A DNA stretch of 10,201 bases from an uncultured Acidimicrobiia bacterium (lineage in GTDB: Bacteria; Actinomycetota; Acidimicrobiia; Spongiisociales; Spongiisociaceae), in assembly GCA_937900165.1 (NCBI GenBank), contig CALCCX010000606.1:1-10201 (forward strand), written 5' to 3'. The notes under the pieces were generated by a model. The model ran no database searches. It was not told where the DNA came from and saw nothing but the letters and a program-made list of their open reading frames with translations. Below are positions 7,312 through 10,201 of this stretch, one piece after another. The position numbers were made by a program, and so were the translations under genes. How positions within the stretch are numbered: the first letter of the stretch is position 1; each line of letters starts with the position of its first letter.

Positions 7312-7367
7312 AACCGGATGTCGCCCGCAACTCTTCTCTGCCAACACGGCGACGGGACGTAGACGTC

Positions 7368-8324
7368 GTGGAGGTCAAGACGAATCGTCGGTATCGCTTC
7401 GCTCTACAGGGAGGTCCGTTCGGCGATCGCGACGCGCTGCGCGCCCATGCCCGCAATGTGGAGGCTCTTGGCTACGAGGAGTTCTTCAGTTCGGATCACA
7501 TCGGCGCACAAGGATCTGGCGGGCGCAATGGTGGGATGTTCGTGACTGACCCGTTCATCCCTCTGGTCGTCGCTGCGGAATCCACGACTCGGCTGCGCGT
7601 CGGGCCGCTGGTCCTGAACAACGAGTTCTACAACCCTGCAATTCTGGCGAGAACGGTCGCCACCTTGGACCGGCTCACAGGTGGACGGCTGGTACTCGGA
7701 CTTGGCACGGGTTACGCCGCCGGCGAGCATGCTTCGATCGGTGTGCCCATCCGCCCTCCCGGACCGCGCGTGTCGCGACTCGAGGAATCAATCGTGGTGC
7801 TGCGGGCGCTGCTCGACCATGGCAGCGTTGACCACGACGGCGAACACGAGTCGATCCACTTCGATGACATCGGCGTTGCGCCACTCCAGGCCCGGGTGCC
7901 ACTTCTCGTCGGCGGCCACGGCCAACGCGTGGTCAAAGTCGCCGGCAAGCACGCCGACATCTTTCAGTTCACGGGCCTCACTCATGGCCCCGATGGAGCA
8001 CCGAGCGCCAGGGGATTCGGACTGCACGACCTCATCGAGCGGGGTCGCTGGCTGAGCGAGGCCGCAGGTGAGCGGGATGGCTCGATTGAGCGGTCGTCCC
8101 TCGTCCAGTTCACGGCATTTGGAGACGACATCCCGCCCATGTCGGAGCTCACCGAGAGATTCGGCCTGGACAAAAGCGTCATCGACGAATCACCGTTCAT
8201 CCTGTTCGGATCCATCGAGCAGGTAATCGACAAGATCGAACGGCTCCGAGAACGCCTCGGGATCACCCACTACGTCGTACGGGACGCCGATGGCTTCGCG
8301 CCGATCGTCGACGCGCTTACGTAG
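7368..8324 (+). CDS. LLM-class F420-dependent oxidoreductase, TIGR03621 (MSMEG_2516-like) family
   Basis: This 318-residue luciferase-like protein is clearly different from the LLM protein at 4051-5052. Family blocks are YRFALQGGPF at the N-terminus, ARNVEALGYEEFFSSDHIG, VAAESTTRLRVGPLVLNNEFYNPAILAR, then TLDRLTGGRLVLGLGTG with an acidic residue after it (AAGEHASIGVP), RVSRLEESIVVLRALL, and VPLLVGGHGQRVVKVAGKHAD, where the flavin/F420 phosphate is expected to bind. These and the length suit the TIGR03621 group of probable F420-dependent enzymes, recalled rather than searched. The start is a GTG at 7368; only a weak GGGA lies about 10 nt upstream, so the exact start is less certain. The 193 bp before the next plus-strand gene (SDR) leave room for a separate promoter. 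The substrate is unknown. Confidence 0.88.
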   Translation: MEVKTNRRYRFALQGGPFGDRDALRAHARNVEALGYEEFFSSDHIGAQGSGGRNGGMFVTDPFIPLVVAAESTTRLRVGPLVLNNEFYNPAILARTVATLDRLTGGRLVLGLGTGYAAGEHASIGVPIRPPGPRVSRLEESIVVLRALLDHGSVDHDGEHESIHFDDIGVAPLQARVPLLVGGHGQRVVKVAGKHADIFQFTGLTHGPDGAPSARGFGLHDLIERGRWLSEAAGERDGSIERSSLVQFTAFGDDIPPMSELTERFGLDKSVIDESPFILFGSIEQVIDKIERLRERLGITHYVVRDADGFAPIVDALT

Positions 8325-8445
8325 GGGCCGAGCCAAGGGTTGAACGATGCCCTCAGCATCACCAAAACCCCCTCTAGCCAGCAGCAATGAAGAGCGCCGG
8401 CAATTCGCGCCCGTCGCCTGTTCCCGTCAGGCACCCTCAGGCCGA

Positions 8446-8451
8446 TAGGCT
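8446..8451 (+). promoter_or_regulatory. Possible -10 element for the SDR gene
   Basis: TAGGCT in the context CCGATAGGCTCGAC fits the actinobacterial TAnnnT pattern and would place the transcript start near 8458, about 60 nt before the SDR GTG. No good -35 is visible (TTCCCG at 8421-8426 has 19-nt spacing), so confidence is low. Confidence 0.3.
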
Positions 8452-8507
8452 CGACTGCCACAAGCCACCGCACCCGAGACAAGACCTCGGCACACCAGGC
8501 TGGAGCA

Positions 8508-8513
8508 GAGGAG
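8508..8513 (+). promoter_or_regulatory. Ribosome binding site fixing the SDR start
   Basis: GAGGAG lies 4 nt before the GTG at 8518. The overlapping ATG at 8516-8518 is in another frame and does not encode the SDR, so this site supports GTG 8518 as the start. Confidence 0.7.
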
Positions 8514-8517
8514 CAAT

Positions 8518-9330
8518 GTGGCAGCGTTCGTTGACTTTGAGGGCAAGATCGCTGTCGTAACCGGCGGAGCGTCGGGCATTGGCCGCGAATTGCTTCTGCA
8601 GCTTGCCCAGGCTGGCACTCACGTGGCGACGTGCGACGTCGATCGAGAGGCACTGGAAGAGTCCGCTCGCCGGGCCAGATCCGGCAACCCAGAGGTACGG
8701 GTTACGACGCATACCTGCGACGTCTCGGATCAGGTGGCAGTCGATCGTTTCGCCGATGAGGTCGCTGAGGCACATTCCTGCGACGCCATCCACCTACTGT
8801 TCAACAACGCGGGAATCGTGGGCGGCGGCTCCTTCGTCACCAGCAAACGCGAAGAGTGGGACCGAACGTTCGCAGTGTCCTGGTTTGGCGTCTACTACTG
8901 CACCCGCGCCTTCCTGCCGATGCTTCTCGTCGCCGACCAGGGAGTAGTCATCAACGTGTCCTCGGTGAATGGGGTGTGGGCCAGCCTGGGTCCCGGGACA
9001 GCTCACACCGCCTACTCATCCGCGAAATCCGCTGTGAATGGATTCACAGAGTCACTGCTCGGCGACTTCCACAAGAATGCGCCCCACCTCTCAGCCATCC
9101 TGGTCATGCCAGGCCACGTTCGCACCGGGATGTCTTCGCCGCCTCGTTCTTGGCGCCGCTCAGTCGTTTCGCTCGGGGCTGATTACCGTCCCGTGACCGC
9201 CATGACGGCAGCGACGGAGATGATTCGGGCGGTTCGCAACGGCGACTGGCGGGTACTTATCGGCGAAGACGCCAAGGCCATCGACGCTCATGTTCGCAAA
9301 GACCCCTGGTCGGCCTACGACCAGCCTTGA
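8518..9330 (+). CDS. Classical short-chain dehydrogenase/reductase (SDR)
   Basis: This is a 270-residue NAD(P)-dependent oxidoreductase with the Rossmann fold. Residues seen: nucleotide-binding TGGASGIG (15-22), Asp40 at the end of the second beta strand (VATCDVD), which favours NAD(H), the structural NNAG at 96-99, INVSS with the catalytic serine at 148 or 149, and YSSAK with Tyr166 and Lys170. A PGHVRTGM block after the active site is the usual 'PG.v.T.m' segment. The serine-tyrosine spacing is about four residues longer than the common pattern, owing to a small insertion (GPGTAHT). The C-terminal part is variable and would decide the substrate, probably an alcohol/ketone pair. Start GTG 8518 is supported by GAGGAG. 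The gene is on the same strand as the TIGR03621-type LLM gene, 193 bp downstream, so functional linkage is possible but not shown. Confidence 0.92.
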   Translation: MAAFVDFEGKIAVVTGGASGIGRELLLQLAQAGTHVATCDVDREALEESARRARSGNPEVRVTTHTCDVSDQVAVDRFADEVAEAHSCDAIHLLFNNAGIVGGGSFVTSKREEWDRTFAVSWFGVYYCTRAFLPMLLVADQGVVINVSSVNGVWASLGPGTAHTAYSSAKSAVNGFTESLLGDFHKNAPHLSAILVMPGHVRTGMSSPPRSWRRSVVSLGADYRPVTAMTAATEMIRAVRNGDWRVLIGEDAKAIDAHVRKDPWSAYDQP

Positions 9331-9407
9331 AGCCTGTGCGAGCGAGGCGATCAGAACAGCGCTGCTATCGACAGAATGAACCGTGCCGCAAGCCCCGCTC
9401 GGAGTCA

Positions 9408-9459
9408 CTCTACTCAGCCTTGTCGGGGCCGGAAACTCGGTCGTTGAGTCTGAGTAGGG
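9408..9459. repeat. Inverted repeat downstream of the SDR gene
   Basis: CTCTACTCAG (9408-9417) pairs with CTGAGTAGGG (9450-9459) over 10 bp with one G-U. A nested hairpin ACTC (9435-9438) / GAGT (9446-9449) abuts the 3' arm. It lies about 80 bp after the SDR stop and about 80 bp before the IS30-like remnant. There is no T-run, so it is not a classical terminator. It could be a factor-independent end, a protein site, or part of a mobile-element boundary. The rest of 9331-9536 holds no gene I can support. Confidence 0.45.
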
Positions 9460-9536
9460 AGAACACGGTCAGATCACGCGGCCTTGGGGAGGTCGATCCA
9501 GTCGCTCTCGGCCTGCGGAGTTTAGGGGTGCCGAAG

Positions 9537-9638
9537 TCAAGTGAACGTTGCAAGGAGGGCTCTGTTGAAGACTTCGCTTGGGGTTCGGTAGCCGAGGATT
9601 TTGCGGGGCTGGTTGTTGAGTTCGTGGGCGAGCTGCGT
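9537..9638 (-). pseudogene. C-terminal remnant of an IS30-like transposase
   Basis: The minus strand encodes 33 residues plus TGA (9539-9537): TQLAHELNNQPRKILGYR, then TPSEVFNRALLATFT. The block 'ELN-N-x-PRK-x-LG-Y-x-TP-x-EVF' near the C-terminus is the signature ending of IS30-family (DDE integrase-core) transposases. About 300 upstream residues, including the DDE catalytic triad, are absent: the similarity stops near 9636-9645, where sequence of another gene begins. It has no start and cannot act. The sequence just beyond the stop probably contains the element's end, but no partner terminal repeat is in the window to prove it. It may be a true relic or the product of repeat-driven misassembly. 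Family assignment is by recalled motif. Confidence 0.75.
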
Positions 9639-10103
9639 ACGCCGGCGATGGCGGAGGCGCTTGGGCGCGAGAAACTGATCATCAGGCTCAAGGAAGCATC
9701 CTTCGACGCGGGGCGTTTTGTCGCGACCCGCGACACACTGCGGCGATATGAGCCAGAAGCGACCTTCCTTTCAGGCAGCGACAATTTCGTCTTCGAGTCA
9801 TTCGTTCTCGGTGCCCGTGGTTGCCTGTTGAGCCTCGCAGGGATTGGAGGCCGGCTCACGGAAATGTTGGCCGCAATCACACGCGGTGACATCGATACGA
9901 CGAGCCGCATGAACGCAGAACGTGGCAGCCCGCTCGCCGAGGTGATGTTCGCACCGGCGATGCGAGACAACCAGTCGCGCATTAAGGAAGGCCTCAAGCA
10001 TCTGGGCATCATTCCCTGCGCGGCCGTTCGCGCTCCGCTCCGCGCCGTCGACGAACGCGACTACGCAAGGATGATCGCACCCGTTGACGGCGTCTTCTCG
10101 TGA
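9636..10103 (+). pseudogene. C-terminal half of a dihydrodipicolinate synthase/NAL family lyase, N-terminus missing
   Basis: From about 9636 the frame reads TPAMAEALGREKLIIRLKEAS, with the LKEAS lysine (codon 9690-9692) in the position of the Schiff-base lysine of DapA/NanA-type class I aldolases. It continues with ATFLSGSDNFVFESFVLGA and GCLLSLAGIG (strands 7 and 8 of the barrel), the helical tail with RIKEGLKHLGI, and AVRAPLRAVDERD, typical of the family's C-terminus, ending TGA at 10101-10103. About 155 residues are present against about 300 normally. The first five strands, with the GTTGE-like motif and the 'Y-N-x-P' tyrosine, are lost. The open frame does extend left to 9327, but that part is antisense to the IS30-like fragment and noise. 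The ATG at 9648 is not a credible start. Members act on pyruvate-type 2-oxo acids; the substrate here is unknown. Confidence 0.78.
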
Positions 10104-10152
10104 CCGTTGTGATTTCGTCAGTCTGGTCGTGCCCGAGCTGCGCCTCCGGGGG

Positions 10153-10201
10153 AGATCGGAAGGGCGTCGTGTAGGGAAAGGGTGTAGATCTCGGTGGTCG
10201 G
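10153..10201 (+). other. Illumina adapter contamination (right tip)
   Basis: From AGATCGGAAG at 10153 onward the sequence is the reverse complement of the same Illumina universal adapter found at the left tip, running to the window end. From memory there are three substitutions (10163 and 10181, A to G; and the last base). It is not genomic. The 49 bp between the lyase-fragment stop and this adapter hold no recognisable feature. Confidence 0.97.

Larger units (their letters stand above)
6845..7367. other. Long intergenic region without a convincing gene
   Basis: This 523-bp stretch separates the divergent DGPF (minus) and LLM (plus) genes. Its base use is visibly less GC-biased at every third position than the neighbouring genes, in all frames I read. 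Two overlapping plus-strand ORFs of 58 codons exist, 7015-7191 (tryptophan-rich) and 7121-7297. Neither has a good ribosome binding site or a recognisable family, so I do not call them genes. TATGGT at 7014-7019 is a possible -10 (TAnnnT) for a rightward transcript with a leader of about 340 nt. The only other structure is the hairpin pair near 7276-7311, listed separately. It may also hold decayed coding sequence. Confidence 0.5.

Noticed and set aside
9484..9520. Minus-strand peptide ending in SDWIDLPKAA before a stop, as a gene disrupted by the IS
   Set aside because: About 15 residues preceded by an in-frame stop; too short to distinguish from chance.
9327..9635. N-terminal part of the long plus-strand frame that includes the lyase fragment
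   Set aside because: No similarity to the lyase family, and most of 9537-9635 is antisense to transposase sequence, so it is not a genuine N-terminus.
9410..10012. A 200-codon minus-strand ORF through the IS/lyase region
   Set aside because: It is in a different frame from the IS30-like remnant, is antisense to the lyase fragment, and is Ser/Arg/Pro-rich.
1..10201. CRISPR arrays, tRNA or rRNA genes, prophage genes, toxin-antitoxin pairs
   Set aside because: Looked for on both strands; no repeat-spacer pattern, cloverleaf or matching protein families were seen.

Overview
This is a GC-rich fragment (roughly 60-65% by eye), most likely from an uncultured high-GC actinobacterium. That rests on two unrelated luciferase-like (LLM) oxidoreductases of F420-dependent type, an ECF42-type sigma factor paired with a DGPF protein, frequent GTG starts, and a molybdenum hydroxylase. 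No rRNA, tRNA or other marker gene is present, so the lineage is inference. Both tips carry Illumina adapter sequence (1-28 and 10153-10201). The biological insert is therefore 29-10152, and this is a complete, untrimmed assembly contig rather than a slice of a chromosome.

Left part (29-4073). A DUF1185 ('amino acid synthesis' family) gene runs leftward from a GTG at 445 and is cut off by the adapter. It is divergent from a two-gene molybdenum hydroxylase operon: an FAD-binding subunit (529-1365), overlapping by ATGA a long protein that fuses the [2Fe-2S] subunit to the molybdopterin catalytic subunit (1362-4073). Together these make a complete electron path Moco -> 2Fe-2S -> FAD for an xanthine-dehydrogenase-family enzyme. 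The substrate cannot be read from the sequence.

Middle (4051-6931). On the minus strand, reading right to left: a DGPF/YCII-like protein, an ECF42-type sigma factor with its long C-terminal TPR-like extension, and an F420-type LLM oxidoreductase whose 3' end overlaps the molybdenum hydroxylase gene tail to tail by 23 bp. The DGPF-ECF42 pair is a known conserved arrangement, and a possible ECF-type promoter lies upstream of the DGPF gene. A roughly 520-bp stretch (6845-7367) with no convincing gene separates this block from the next.

Right part (7368-10152). Two plus-strand oxidoreductases follow: a second LLM protein of the TIGR03621 kind and a classical short-chain dehydrogenase. After them comes a scar. 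A strong inverted repeat (9408-9459) and the last ~33 residues of an IS30-like transposase (minus strand) abut the C-terminal half of a dihydrodipicolinate synthase/N-acetylneuraminate lyase family gene that has lost its N-terminal half. The junction near 9636 is either a real IS-associated rearrangement or an assembly chimera at a repeat, and the adapters at the tips make the second a serious possibility.

Taken together the gene content suggests oxidative catabolism (Mo-hydroxylase, flavin or F420 oxidoreductases, SDR, an aldolase-type lyase fragment). No single pathway is proven, and I see no clearly new system such as defence, CRISPR or secondary-metabolite machinery. The most unusual items are the adapter-capped ends, the IS30/DapA junction and the fused Mo-hydroxylase beside DUF1185.
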